The notes: a model not told the origin generated them from the letters alone. Positions 44,821 through 54,637 are shown, numbered from the stretch's first letter. The stretch is 64,000 nt of DNA from JAHBNG01 sp039028975 (GCA_039028975.1 JBCCHB010000089.1:1-64000), one strand, 5' to 3'. Numbers and translations: made by a program.

Positions 44821-46806
44821 ATGCGAAAGTCGTATATCCTACTCAATCTGTTTATTGTTTTGTCTCTTCTTTTGGCTGCTTGTGGTGGTGCCGCACCCGC
44901 ACCTGCGGATACGCCTGCCGAGGATGCTGCCGATTCTGACTCCAGCGAAGAGTCATCAGGCGAGGCTATGGCAGAGAATGACGCTGGCGAAGCCCCAATG
45001 TTGGCTGAGATGGTTGCAGCAGGTGACCTTCCTCCATTGGAAGAACGCCTGCCTATTGAACCCATGATTATTGAGCCTGTTGACTCTATCGGTCAGTATG
45101 GTGGAAAAATCCGCCGTGCTTACTTGGGTCCAGCCGATGGCTGTAATTTCTGGCGCATTTCGCGCGGTGGTCTCTTCCGCTTCTCGGTGGATGGTTTCTC
45201 CATTGTCCCCGCTGAGGCCAAAGGGTATGAATCCAACGAAGACGGTACCGAATGGACCGTTTTCCTGCGGGAAGGCATGAAGTGGTCTGACGGTGATGCA
45301 TTTGATGCTGCTGACTTTATGTGGCACTACGAGAATGTGCTACTCAATGAAGACCTCACGCCAAATCTGCCTGCTTTCTTGCGCTCTGGCGATGAATTTG
45401 GCACCATGGAAGCCATTGACGACTACACCATTAAATTCACCTATCCCAATCCCAACACGCTATTCCTTGAGATTATGGCCCAGGCGGATCAGGCTTGTGG
45501 TGGTGCTTCTCGCAACATCCCATACACCCCATCTCACTACATGGAGCAGTTCCATACCGAGTTTAATGAAGAAGCTCAGGCTATGGCTGAAGAAGCGGGC
45601 TTTGAAGATTGGACCCAGCTCTACGATGACAAAGTTGCTCACAACACGAATGCAGAACGCCCTGTGACCCGCCCATGGAAGTTTGACAACACACTGGGTG
45701 ATCAGGTTGTAACGGCAACCCGTAATCCCTATTTCTACGCAGTGGATACGGCCGGCAATCAGCTTCCTTACGTCGACCAGGTCACCTTTACGCTGGTTGA
45801 GGATTTGGAGGTGATCAGCCTTAAAGCCACCCAAGGTGAGATTGATTTCCAAGGTCGCCACATCAAGATGGAGAACATCCCAACGCTCAAGCAGGGCGAA
45901 GAAGCTGGCGGATACATTGTCAACCTCTGGCCAACCTTTGGCGGTACGGATGTTGCTTTCTATCCCAATATGAGCTATGACGGCCCGGAGGGCGAATTCT
46001 TACGCAATCCGGTCTTCCGTCAAGCGCTCTCTATCGCCATCGATCGCTCAGCCATTCGTGAAATCACCATGTTGGGTATGGGCGTACCCCGTCAGAGCGT
46101 TCCTGCGCCTGGTCATCCCCACTACCCAGGCGAAGAGTGGGAATTTAAGTGGACGGAATATGATGTGGCCAAGGCCAACGAAATGCTCGATGAGATCATG
46201 CCAGACAGGGATGAGGATGGCTTCCGCACCAACGCCGCTGGTGATCGCATCAATCTCCTGATCGGAACAACACCTGCATTCGGTGCTTGGCCAGACGTCT
46301 CTCAGCAGGTCGCTGCCTACTGGGGAGAAGTTGGTGTCCGAGCCGAGGTTGAGGAGCTGACCCGTAGCCTGCTCACGACCCGCAGCCAAAATAACGAGTT
46401 TGCTATCTACGTCTGGAACGAAGACACCACTGGTTTTACCTTCTCCAACATTGCTAAGCGTGTACCCGAAAATATTGGGACATTGACGGCACCAGCATGG
46501 GGTCTTTGGTACGAGACGGGTGGCGAAGAGGGAATCGAACCTGAGCAGTGGATGAAGGATTTCTACGAAAAGCATCTTCAAGGGCCACTGCTGCCTGATG
46601 AAGAGAGAAATGCACTCGGTCAAGAGATCTACAAAGAGATCGCCGATAATGTGTACAATATTGGTATCGTGGGTCTTAGCCCCATGGTTCAGGGCGTTCT
46701 CGTAACCAATGCCAACCTACAGAACGTTCCTGAAAAGGGTGGCAATGACTGGCCACTGCGCACGCCATCGACTGCCTATCCAGAACAACTTTGGTATAGT
46801 GAATAA
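44821..46806 (+). CDS. ABC transporter substrate-binding lipoprotein, family 5 (peptide/nickel/oligosaccharide)
   Basis: 661 residues. A lipoprotein signal ends in LLLAAC with Cys21 as the lipidation site, followed by an Ala/Asp/Ser/Glu-rich tether (22-60). The body has the SBP_bac_5 pattern: GTEWTVFLREGMKWSDGDAF, FDNTLGDQVVTATRNPYF, and RNPVFRQALSIAIDRSAI. Family 5 proteins bind oligopeptides, nickel or plant oligosaccharides; the ligand is not clear. An exceptionally strong AGGAGG precedes the ATG. A hairpin (46831-46873) lies between it and the permease genes and may raise its expression over theirs. Confidence 0.92.
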   Translation: MRKSYILLNLFIVLSLLLAACGGAAPAPADTPAEDAADSDSSEESSGEAMAENDAGEAPMLAEMVAAGDLPPLEERLPIEPMIIEPVDSIGQYGGKIRRAYLGPADGCNFWRISRGGLFRFSVDGFSIVPAEAKGYESNEDGTEWTVFLREGMKWSDGDAFDAADFMWHYENVLLNEDLTPNLPAFLRSGDEFGTMEAIDDYTIKFTYPNPNTLFLEIMAQADQACGGASRNIPYTPSHYMEQFHTEFNEEAQAMAEEAGFEDWTQLYDDKVAHNTNAERPVTRPWKFDNTLGDQVVTATRNPYFYAVDTAGNQLPYVDQVTFTLVEDLEVISLKATQGEIDFQGRHIKMENIPTLKQGEEAGGYIVNLWPTFGGTDVAFYPNMSYDGPEGEFLRNPVFRQALSIAIDRSAIREITMLGMGVPRQSVPAPGHPHYPGEEWEFKWTEYDVAKANEMLDEIMPDRDEDGFRTNAAGDRINLLIGTTPAFGAWPDVSQQVAAYWGEVGVRAEVEELTRSLLTTRSQNNEFAIYVWNEDTTGFTFSNIAKRVPENIGTLTAPAWGLWYETGGEEGIEPEQWMKDFYEKHLQGPLLPDEERNALGQEIYKEIADNVYNIGIVGLSPMVQGVLVTNANLQNVPEKGGNDWPLRTPSTAYPEQLWYSE

Positions 46807-46830
46807 TTTTTAGTTTAGTCAGCTATTAGC

Positions 46831-46873
46831 TGTCAGCATTTCAGCTACGGATTCCGCGGCTGGAATGCTGACA
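46831..46873 (+). terminator. Intercistronic hairpin in the ABC transporter operon
   Basis: TGTCAGCATT (46831-46840) pairs perfectly with AATGCTGACA (46864-46873), extended by CAGC/GCTG with one mismatch between them. It starts 24 bp after the binding-protein stop, without a U-run. Such hairpins often protect the 3-prime end of the binding-protein message. Confidence 0.6.
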
Positions 46874-46901
46874 AGCGGATTGCTATCTCAAGGAAAGCTC
46901 T

Positions 46902-47888
46902 ATGTTCGCATTTGTACTTAGGCGATTGATCATCTTTATTCCCATGACCATCATTGTGTCCATGGTTGCGTTTATCTTGATTCAAGCACCTCCAGGAAAT
47001 TTTTTGGACGATTATATTTCCCGTTTGCGCGCCCAAGGTGAACAGGTAGACTTGGCCGAGATTGAAAACCTGAAGCGCAGATATGGCTTGGATCAGCCGA
47101 TGTACGTTCAGTATTGGAAGTGGATCAGTGGGGTTGTCCGCTGGGACTTTGGTGTATCAATCGAGTGGCAAAAGCCGATCAATGAGTTAATTGGTCAGCG
47201 ATTGGTAATGACTTTACTGTTGGGTGTTTTTACGATCTTATTCACGTGGACGTTAGCGATCCCTATTGGTATCTTATCGGCGGTTAAGCAATATTCCTGG
47301 CTTGATTATATCTTTACCTTCTTATCATATATAGGTGTTGGCACGCCTAACTTTCTACTTGCGTTGGTTATCATGTGGGTGGCTTTTAACAGTTTTGGCC
47401 TAAAGATCACCGGCCTCTTTTCTGAAGAGTATATTATGGCCCCCTGGAGTTTAGCCAAGTTTTGGGATATGATGAAACATATGTGGGTGCCTATGTTGAT
47501 ATTGGGAACAGACGGTACGGCACGCTTCACGCGAATTATGCGGGCAAATCTACTGGATGAGCTAAACAAGCCCTATGTGGAAACAGCCCGCGCCAAAGGG
47601 TTGACTGAATCCCAAGTTGTTCTCAAATACCCAACGCGTATCGCCCTGAACCCCTTTATCAGTACGGTTGGCTGGGCGCTGCCTCAACTTTTTTCTGGTA
47701 GCCTAATTGTGGCAACAGTGCTGAGCTTGCCCACTGTCGGCCCACTGCTTCTTCGAGCCTTGCTCAGCCAGGATATGTACTTGGCGGGTTCTATTGTTCT
47801 CATCCTCTCGGTACTGACCTTGATCGGTACTCTTGTATCTGACATATTGCTGGCGGTAACAGACCCCAGAATTCGTGTACAGGGTTAA
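46902..47888 (+). CDS. ABC transporter permease, DppB type
   Basis: 328 residues with six predicted membrane segments. The start MFAFVLRRLIIFIPMTIIVSM and the periplasmic loop with YGLDQPMYVQYWKWISGVV are typical of the DppB/OppB group. The EAA-type cytosolic loop that contacts the ATPase is YVETARAKGLTESQVVLKY. It pairs with the DppC-type permease 5 bp downstream to form the inner-membrane channel for the substrate delivered by the lipoprotein. Confidence 0.93.
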   Translation: MFAFVLRRLIIFIPMTIIVSMVAFILIQAPPGNFLDDYISRLRAQGEQVDLAEIENLKRRYGLDQPMYVQYWKWISGVVRWDFGVSIEWQKPINELIGQRLVMTLLLGVFTILFTWTLAIPIGILSAVKQYSWLDYIFTFLSYIGVGTPNFLLALVIMWVAFNSFGLKITGLFSEEYIMAPWSLAKFWDMMKHMWVPMLILGTDGTARFTRIMRANLLDELNKPYVETARAKGLTESQVVLKYPTRIALNPFISTVGWALPQLFSGSLIVATVLSLPTVGPLLLRALLSQDMYLAGSIVLILSVLTLIGTLVSDILLAVTDPRIRVQG

Positions 47889-47893
47889 TCTAT

Positions 47894-49144
47894 ATGGCAG
47901 ACGAACTTCAGACAGACAGCGTTTATTCAAGTTCAAACAAATCGAATACCACTTTTCGCGGAACAGCTTCAGCGGTTTCCAGTGCCGAAATGGTCGATGA
48001 TGGAGCCTATATTGATGCTGCCTTTGGGCAAGATGAAAAAGAGTTGATTGCCTCCCAATGGCAATTAATGTGGTGGCGATTTCTTAAACACAAGGTGGCT
48101 CTAGTAAGTGCCTTCGTCGTTATCTTGTTTTACGGCATGGGCGCTTTTGCCGAGTTTATGGCTGTCAACGAACCACAAGAGCAGGTCGAAGAGCTGATCT
48201 TTCTGCCGCCCCAGCGTATTCATTGGGATGGGTTACAGCCCTTTGTCTATGGCATAGAGGGTGCGCGTAACCCTGAGACCTTTGCCAAAGAGTATGTGGA
48301 AAATGAAGAGGTACGGTACGACCTCAAATTCTTTGTCAAAGGCTACCCCTACAAACTCTGGGGCCTCTTTGAGATGGATCGTCATCTGATGGGATTAGAT
48401 ATGGGAGATGAAGAGCTTATCTTCGATCCATCGGACCCTAACTATACGCCATATCCCCTCTATCCCCTTGGCACAGACCGCATGGGGCGTGACATGTGGT
48501 CGCGCGTCATGTATGGAACGCGTATTTCTCTCTCTATTGGCCTAGTTGGCGTGACCATTAGCCTCTTTTTGGGGCTTCTGTTAGGTGGTTTATCTGGCTT
48601 ATATGGTGGTATCACAGATACGATCATTCAGCGAATTATCGAATTTCTACGATCTATGCCCACGATTCCACTGTGGCTCTCATTGGGTGCAGCCGTTCCA
48701 CTTGAGTGGTCAGTCCTACAGGTCTACTTTGCCATTACCATTATTCTCTCCTTAATTGGCTGGACAGGGTTGGCACGTGAGGTACGTGGCCGTTTCTTGG
48801 CTCTGCGAGAAGAGGATTTTATCATGGCCGCACGCTTTGCCGGCACCAGTGAATTTGCCATTATCTTTCGCCACATGATCCCCTCTTTTATTAGCCATAT
48901 TATTGCTGCGCTTACCTTGAGCATTCCCACCATGATTCTCTCCGAAACGGCGCTCAGTTTCTTGGGATTGGGGCTACGCCCCCCTGCCATTAGCTGGGGG
49001 ATCCTTCTTTTCGAGGCTCAGAATTTGCAGTCGGTGGCTGGTGCCCCCTGGCTGCTGCTCCCTGGGGCATTTGTACTAGTCTCCATTATGGCCTTCAATT
49101 TCTTGGGCGATGGGCTGCGGGATGCCGCGGATCCATATGGCTAA
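47894..49144 (+). CDS. ABC transporter permease, DppC type, with large periplasmic insert
   Basis: 416 residues, longer than the common 280-300. A 70-residue polar N-terminal extension precedes the first helix (ALVSAFVVILFYGMGAF). About 120 residues follow before YPLGTDRMGRDMWSRVMYG, which starts the normal DppC core. The EAA loop reads FIMAARFAGTSEFAIIFRHM. The extra loop probably contacts the binding protein. No DppD/DppF ATPases follow: the next gene is a DUF4058 protein after a terminator-like hairpin, so the ATPases must be elsewhere. Confidence 0.92.
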   Translation: MADELQTDSVYSSSNKSNTTFRGTASAVSSAEMVDDGAYIDAAFGQDEKELIASQWQLMWWRFLKHKVALVSAFVVILFYGMGAFAEFMAVNEPQEQVEELIFLPPQRIHWDGLQPFVYGIEGARNPETFAKEYVENEEVRYDLKFFVKGYPYKLWGLFEMDRHLMGLDMGDEELIFDPSDPNYTPYPLYPLGTDRMGRDMWSRVMYGTRISLSIGLVGVTISLFLGLLLGGLSGLYGGITDTIIQRIIEFLRSMPTIPLWLSLGAAVPLEWSVLQVYFAITIILSLIGWTGLAREVRGRFLALREEDFIMAARFAGTSEFAIIFRHMIPSFISHIIAALTLSIPTMILSETALSFLGLGLRPPAISWGILLFEAQNLQSVAGAPWLLLPGAFVLVSIMAFNFLGDGLRDAADPYG

Positions 49145-49203
49145 GATTTCTCCTTGTTCGTTTTAAGAAAATCACCTACAATAGGCTGAATAAGACAAAT
49201 TTT

Positions 49204-49287
49204 TTGGCTCATCTGTGCAAAGTGTACGGATTGGTTTTCGTCTGTGGATTCAATGCACTGCGTTGCACACTTTTGGCTGATGAGCAA
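49204..49287 (+). terminator. Long imperfect hairpin after the permease gene
   Basis: The arm from TTGGCTCATC (49204) through AAAGTGT pairs with ACACTTTTG through GATGAGCAA (ending 49287), with a few bulges. TTCTTTGATTGTTT follows. It probably ends the transporter operon and also forms the leader of the DUF4058 gene. Confidence 0.5.
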
Positions 49288-49313
49288 TTCTTTGATTGTT
49301 TAGAGGTCAACCT

Positions 49314-50135
49314 ATGCCATCGCCCTTTCCTGGAATGGATCCGTATATTGAGGGTCCAAATGTGTGGAGTGATTTTCATAATAATATTGCGTCCGAAATC
49401 CAAGGGCACTTGAATCCTGTGATTCAGCCGCGATATGTTGCACGACTGATTCCATATGTATCCTACGAAGAAGTTGCTGTAAGCCGCCCCACCAGTATTC
49501 GGCCAGACGTTGGGATATGGCAACCCCAACCCCCTGTTAAGCCAATGGCTGGCGTAACAATCGCTATAGCCGAGGCTATCAATGGGGCTACCGTGGCCAC
49601 GGAACCTTCCCCCGTTGAAAATCGGGTGTTAATTGAAGTACCTTTACGTCAAATGAGCATTGAAATTCTGGCGAGTGATTCTATGGAGTTGGTCACTGCT
49701 ATTGAAATTCTTTCCCCTGTCAACAAGCGACCTAGCCATCGTGCCTATCAGGATTATCTACAGAAGCGTAGCGACATTCTGCGTTCAACTGCTCATCTGA
49801 TTGAGATTGACTTCTTACGCGGTGGAGAGCGGCCACCATTGGCAGAACCTGTCCCGGCTGCCCCATACTACATCACACTGAGCCGCGCCTCAAGCCGCCC
49901 CAACGTGACCGTGTGGCCAATCCAATTTCAGAATACGTTACCAGCTATTCCTATTCCTTTGACCGTCCCAGATGAGGATGTGATGGTAGATTTGGCTGTG
50001 GCTTTGGCTGATGTATACGAGCGAGGTGGTTATGCTACATTGATCGACTATAACCGTCCCCCACCGCTTCCTCAATTGAGCGAAGAGGACGCCGTTTGGC
50101 TTAACAAATGTCTGCACGAACAGGGAGTGAAGTAA
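49314..50135 (+). CDS. DUF4058 family protein
   Basis: About 273 residues from the ATG at 49314, preceded by AGAGG; an ATG 18 bp earlier is in frame but the family starts MPSPFPGMDPYIE. DUF4058 proteins occur mostly in Cyanobacteria, Chloroflexota and Planctomycetota, often in multiple copies, and resemble restriction-endonuclease-like folds of unproven activity. Further family motifs are IRPDVGIWQPQPP, AIEILSPVNKRPSHRAYQDYLQKR (with E and K in a nuclease-like spacing) and HLIEIDFLRGGERPP. It ends 3 bp before the secreted protease. Function unknown. Confidence 0.9.
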   Translation: MPSPFPGMDPYIEGPNVWSDFHNNIASEIQGHLNPVIQPRYVARLIPYVSYEEVAVSRPTSIRPDVGIWQPQPPVKPMAGVTIAIAEAINGATVATEPSPVENRVLIEVPLRQMSIEILASDSMELVTAIEILSPVNKRPSHRAYQDYLQKRSDILRSTAHLIEIDFLRGGERPPLAEPVPAAPYYITLSRASSRPNVTVWPIQFQNTLPAIPIPLTVPDEDVMVDLAVALADVYERGGYATLIDYNRPPPLPQLSEEDAVWLNKCLHEQGVK

Positions 50136-50137
50136 GC

Positions 50138-52930
50138 ATGTCACGTCTATTTCGAGCAGTCCAGTTAATTACACTGATGCTGCTTATCCTGCTCATCGGC
50201 AGAAGCCTCACGACTGGAGGTACTAGTGGAATCAATCTTCTGCACGCAGATTCCTTCGATGTTGTCAATCAACCAGACACCATTCAAACGGACTTTACTC
50301 AACCAGACGACATCAATATCGTAGGTGGCCAAGATGCCGATCCAGGCGAATATCCCTGGCAGACCTATGACGCAGCCATCGGTTGCGGTGGCTCCTTGAT
50401 CCATCCAGAGTGGGTGTTGACAGCTGCTCACTGTGTAGAAGCTGAAGGAGGAGGCACATACCCGCCCTCTACATTCGATCTAATCCTTGGGGAGCACGAC
50501 TTGAATCAGATTGACGGGAACGAACAGCGCCCAACTGTGGCCCAGGTTATTTCCCATCCCAATTATAATTTCCCCAACAATGATATTGCTCTTTTTAAGT
50601 TGAGCGCGCCCGTCACGTTGGGTAATCGGGTACAAATTATTTCTCTAGCCAATAGCCCTGGGGACAACAGTCTGATGAATCCAGGTACATTGTCTACTGT
50701 CACTGGTTGGGGAGCCTTGGTAGAAGGAGGCAATAGTCCCAATGTGCTTCAGGAAGTTTCTCTCCCGCTAATCTCCAATAAAGTGTGCAATAGCTCTTAC
50801 AATGGCTCGATTATTGCAAGCCAGATCTGCGCTGGCTTTGAGCAAGGTGGCAAGGATTCCTGCCAAGGTGATAGTGGCGGCCCGCTGGTGGTGCAAGACG
50901 GGGCAGGCAACTGGAAGCAGGTGGGTGTGGTCTCTTATGGTGACGGCTGCGCACGGCCAGCCTTGTATGGTGTCTACACTCGAGTTTCTGAGTACATTGC
51001 GTGGATCAATGGTCACATTGGTGGGCCTCAACCAACTGCAACGGGTGTACCACCAACCAACACACCAACGGCTACATCGGTTCCCCCGACTGTAACGGAA
51101 GTCCCACCAGGCCAACCAACGCCCACCTCAACAAATACACCAACCAACCCGTCTGGCCCAATGCTTCTACAGAATGGTGACTTTGAAACAGGCCCTGGTG
51201 TGGGCTGGATTGAAAACTCAGTCAACTTTGGAGGCCAAGGTTCGCTAATTTACAGCCAGCAGGAGTTGGAAGGCGTGATTACACCGAATGGGAACTATGC
51301 GGTCTGGATGGGTGGCGAAGATTTAGAGACAGCCGATCTTTCCCAGGTTGTCCAGCTGCCCAATGCTATACCTATTATCCTTCGCTTCAACTACCAGATT
51401 CAATCCATCGACCAATGTGGTTTCGATAGCGCCAGCTTCCAAATTGACAGTGCCATTCTAGATTCCATCGATCTCTGTAGCGATAACGAGACTACTGATT
51501 GGACAGCTGTGGAATTTGATCTATCAGAGTACGCTGGTCAATCCGTAACCCTTAACCTTCATGTGGAGACTGACAACACCAACTTTAGTAGCTTTTTTGT
51601 CGATGATATCCAGCTGACGACCGAAGGTGCAGCCCCAACGCCAGAGCCGACCGATCCCCCAGACACGGCAGAGGTTATTGTCAATGGCACCTTTGAGGAT
51701 GGGGCAGATGGCTCCTGGGGCGAAGTTTCAACAAATTTTGGTGAAACCGGTGCATTGATTTTACCAAGCAGTGAACTACCTACCGAGATTCAGCCGCTTT
51801 CAGGTGGATATGCCGCATGGTTGGGGGGTGCCGATGAAGAGACCAGTCAACTAGAGCAGACATTCTTGGTCCCTAACGGTAGCAATTCAACATTGGTCTA
51901 CCACTATCAGATCCAGTCCGAAGACGCGTGTGGATACGATGAGGCCCGCATCCTGCTCAATGACAATGTGGCTGCGACCTTTGATCTCTGTGAGGGGAAT
52001 GCAACTAACAGTTGGATACAGAGTACAGCCGACCTAACACCCTATTCTGGCCGGATGGTAAAGCTGCAATATATCGTTACAACCGATGACTTACAGCTCA
52101 GCAACTTTTACCTGGATGATATCTCTGTCACTGCCGCATCGACGGTCCCACCTGCAGATACACCCCAGCGCCCACAAAATCCCGTTGTGTTGAGTGCGGT
52201 TCCTGGAATCTCCTCGATTGCCCTCCAGTGGAGTAGCGATGAGAGCATGAGCATAGTCGAATATCGAGTTATGCGACGGAAGGACGCGGCATTTGCAGCG
52301 GTTGGCACAACGACGGAGCCTCGTTACGCGGATTCCCAGAATCTAGAAGAGGCTGTACGGTACTGCTACAGAGTGGATGGGCTGGATGGAAGCGGTGCAC
52401 CCATTGTAAGCTCCAATTCAGTTTGCGCAACCTTTGGTCAGTTGTCTCTATGGACACCGAATACCTCTGCCGCAGTTGGTCAGGAGATCTCAGTGCAAAT
52501 TAACGTGCGCAATGCTGGGGGCCTACGCATGACGAGCAGCGACATCTGGTTGGAATACAATGAGGCCGTACTAAACTTTGTGGGGCTTGAGTCCACCTCA
52601 TTCGCCTCTGGGTATAGCTGGTTTGATGATGCCTCGACATCAGGGCGAGTACGTATGGAAGCCCTACCCACCGATGAGGCTGATCCTCAATCTCTTTCTG
52701 GCGATGGCCCACTGGTCAACGTCATCTTTACCGTCTCTGGCTCGGCTGGTGCCAAAAGCCTACTCGATCTGCGCCAATTCCTGCTTGGCATCGAAGGCTC
52801 ATCTATCTTTGCCCTGGACAGCAATGGCAATGACTTCGAGCCACTCCTCACCATCGAGAGTGGCTTGTTTACAGTCGAAGGGGTTTCAGGAGGATTTCAG
52901 AAGATCTTCTTGCCGTTGGCCCTTGAGTAA
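50138..52930 (+). CDS. Secreted trypsin-like serine protease with jelly-roll repeats, FN3 and cohesin domains
   Basis: About 930 residues from the ATG at 50138 (GGGAG upstream), which gives a clean signal peptide (LFRAVQLITLMLLILLIG). The S1 protease starts IVGGQDADPGEYPWQ and keeps the triad: His in LTAAHC, Asp in NNDIALF, Ser in GDSGGP. A Thr/Pro linker (PTNTPTATSVPP) follows. Two homologous beta-sandwich repeats of about 150 residues come next (NGDFE/NGTFE ... CGF/CGY ... FFVDDI/FYLDDI). A fibronectin-III-like and a cohesin-like domain (VGQEISVQINVRNAGG) end the body, closed by FLPLALE. Probably surface-attached, extracellular proteolysis. The cohesin suggests docking to a dockerin partner, but none is in the window. 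Confidence 0.87.
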   Translation: MSRLFRAVQLITLMLLILLIGRSLTTGGTSGINLLHADSFDVVNQPDTIQTDFTQPDDINIVGGQDADPGEYPWQTYDAAIGCGGSLIHPEWVLTAAHCVEAEGGGTYPPSTFDLILGEHDLNQIDGNEQRPTVAQVISHPNYNFPNNDIALFKLSAPVTLGNRVQIISLANSPGDNSLMNPGTLSTVTGWGALVEGGNSPNVLQEVSLPLISNKVCNSSYNGSIIASQICAGFEQGGKDSCQGDSGGPLVVQDGAGNWKQVGVVSYGDGCARPALYGVYTRVSEYIAWINGHIGGPQPTATGVPPTNTPTATSVPPTVTEVPPGQPTPTSTNTPTNPSGPMLLQNGDFETGPGVGWIENSVNFGGQGSLIYSQQELEGVITPNGNYAVWMGGEDLETADLSQVVQLPNAIPIILRFNYQIQSIDQCGFDSASFQIDSAILDSIDLCSDNETTDWTAVEFDLSEYAGQSVTLNLHVETDNTNFSSFFVDDIQLTTEGAAPTPEPTDPPDTAEVIVNGTFEDGADGSWGEVSTNFGETGALILPSSELPTEIQPLSGGYAAWLGGADEETSQLEQTFLVPNGSNSTLVYHYQIQSEDACGYDEARILLNDNVAATFDLCEGNATNSWIQSTADLTPYSGRMVKLQYIVTTDDLQLSNFYLDDISVTAASTVPPADTPQRPQNPVVLSAVPGISSIALQWSSDESMSIVEYRVMRRKDAAFAAVGTTTEPRYADSQNLEEAVRYCYRVDGLDGSGAPIVSSNSVCATFGQLSLWTPNTSAAVGQEISVQINVRNAGGLRMTSSDIWLEYNEAVLNFVGLESTSFASGYSWFDDASTSGRVRMEALPTDEADPQSLSGDGPLVNVIFTVSGSAGAKSLLDLRQFLLGIEGSSIFALDSNGNDFEPLLTIESGLFTVEGVSGGFQKIFLPLALE

Positions 52931-53153
52931 GCGGCTTACTGTGGAATCAATGCCATTAAGTTAGTGGAGACTGCGATGCATGGTATCTTGAATTCCTGTC
53001 TTTCCAACCAGAGTCTTCACCGTGCGTTGCAGGCGGAACTTCTTAGGAATCAAGCTCAAATAAAGCCCAAAACTTCGATCGTATCATCTCGAGTACCCGA
53101 GAGATCTTCCATTACGTTTTATTAAACTCTCGATCCTTAATTCAAACTCAATC

Positions 53154-54203
53154 ATGTCGCAAACGCAATATCTCTTCTCGGCAGACTATTTGAACGCAGT
53201 CACTCGAACTCTCTTTACAGCGGTCGGCACACCATCCCATATCGCCGAAGATGTCGCGCGTATCATGGTCAAATCAAACCTCACCGGTCACGATTCTCAT
53301 GGCGTGCTGCGTATTCCCAAGTACCTGGGTGAAATTGAAGAGGGCAAACTTGATCCAGCGGCAGAGCCAACCATTGTCAAGGAGAAGTCGAACCTGTTGA
53401 TCATTGATGGTCACCATGGCTTTGGTCATTACACCGCTCGGCAAGCCATGCTGTGGGCCATAGAAAAGGCCAAGCAAACGGATATCTGTGCTGTCAGCTT
53501 CCGAAATCTGGGGCACATGGGTCGCATGGGCGAATATGTAGAATTGGCGGCAGAGGCCGGTTGTATCAGCCTTCTCTGTGCCGGTCACGCTGGTGGCCCG
53601 GACTGTACCGTTGTACCATATGGTGGTCGTCGCGGTGCACTATTGCCCAACCCCATGACGGTCGGCGTTCCAACAGGTGAGGGAACCCCTTTTGTGCTAG
53701 ATATGGCCACAAGCGCTCTGGCTGAGGGGAATCTTCAAGTGGCACGCAGCCAGAATTCCACATTACCCGAAGGTACGATTGTCAACAGAGAGGGGGCGCC
53801 TAGTTCAGATGTGGCTGACTTCTATGATGGCGGCTATTTGCTGCCATTTGGCGGCCATAAAGGCTATGGGCTGGCCCTTTGGATGACGCTGTTGGGTGGC
53901 CTATCCGGGCGTTTCTATATAGATGATGGATTTATGGCGGGCGAGTTTCTACAGGTGATAAACGTCGAAAGCTTTTTGCCGCTCGCCGAGTACCAAGCAG
54001 GTGTTCGTGCCTGTCTAGAGCAAATTCGTGCTGTTCCGCCTGCGGCTGGTTTTGACGAAGTACTCATCCCGGGAGATCGGGCGCGCCGAACCTATGCCCA
54101 TCGTATGGAAAATGGCATTCCAATGCCAGATGTCATTTGGGGTCAGATTCAGGCTTGTGCAGATAAACTTGCTGTTGATCTGACACAAGTAAATATAAAG
54201 TAG
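53154..54203 (+). CDS. Malate/L-lactate dehydrogenase family (Ldh2/YlbC-like) oxidoreductase
   Basis: 349 residues. The family signature NLTGHDSHGVLRIPKYLGEI is near the N-terminus, with the catalytic His in DSHG, and FRNLGHMGRMGEY and PFVLDMATSALAEG are the NAD(P)-binding and substrate strands typical of this Rossmann-unlike dehydrogenase family. Members oxidise lactate, malate, ureidoglycolate or sugar acids; the substrate is not assignable here. It starts an apparent three-gene operon with the MAPEG gene 7 bp later and the GNAT gene. Confidence 0.88.
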   Translation: MSQTQYLFSADYLNAVTRTLFTAVGTPSHIAEDVARIMVKSNLTGHDSHGVLRIPKYLGEIEEGKLDPAAEPTIVKEKSNLLIIDGHHGFGHYTARQAMLWAIEKAKQTDICAVSFRNLGHMGRMGEYVELAAEAGCISLLCAGHAGGPDCTVVPYGGRRGALLPNPMTVGVPTGEGTPFVLDMATSALAEGNLQVARSQNSTLPEGTIVNREGAPSSDVADFYDGGYLLPFGGHKGYGLALWMTLLGGLSGRFYIDDGFMAGEFLQVINVESFLPLAEYQAGVRACLEQIRAVPPAAGFDEVLIPGDRARRTYAHRMENGIPMPDVIWGQIQACADKLAVDLTQVNIK

Positions 54204-54210
54204 GGTTAAA

Positions 54211-54615
54211 TTGTTCATCATCTATCTTACGCCTATGTATGCTGCCGTTTTTGGACTTGCCCTCGTTATTTTGAGTGTGCGTACTCTGTGGCTTAGAAGA
54301 CAGCTTGGTGTTGCCATTGGTAGCGGAGATAACCCCTTACTTGCTCGAGCGGCCCGGGTTCATTCAAATTTTACGGAGTATGTGCCGATTTCTCTGCTAC
54401 TGATCTATTTCTTGGAGATACAGAGTGGAGGAGGGATGTCAATTCATGGCTTATGTATATTGTTGTTGGTTGGGCGGATTATACACGCTATAGGCGTTAG
54501 TCAGGTTAAGGAAGACTATCGATTTCGAACTGTGGGCATGGCCTTAACCCTCATCGTGATCATCTCGGTCTCCATCCGCTTGCTAACTACTTTTCTCCTT
54601 GCCAATCCCTCTTAA
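54211..54615 (+). CDS. MAPEG-family membrane protein
   Basis: 134 residues with a probable TTG start at 54211 preceded by AGGG; an ATG at 54235 would cut into the first helix. Four membrane segments carry family motifs: VILSVRTLWLRRQ, LLARAARVHSNFTEYVPISLL and GRIIHAIGVS. The MAPEG superfamily includes glutathione-dependent membrane enzymes and YecN-type bacterial proteins; the bacterial members are mostly uncharacterised. RAARVHSNFTEYVP is the conserved glutathione-binding-like block. Spacing to its neighbours (7 and 22 bp) indicates an operon. Confidence 0.85.
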   Translation: MFIIYLTPMYAAVFGLALVILSVRTLWLRRQLGVAIGSGDNPLLARAARVHSNFTEYVPISLLLIYFLEIQSGGGMSIHGLCILLLVGRIIHAIGVSQVKEDYRFRTVGMALTLIVIISVSIRLLTTFLLANPS

Positions 54616-54637
54616 TTTCATTTCATAGGAGTATGTT

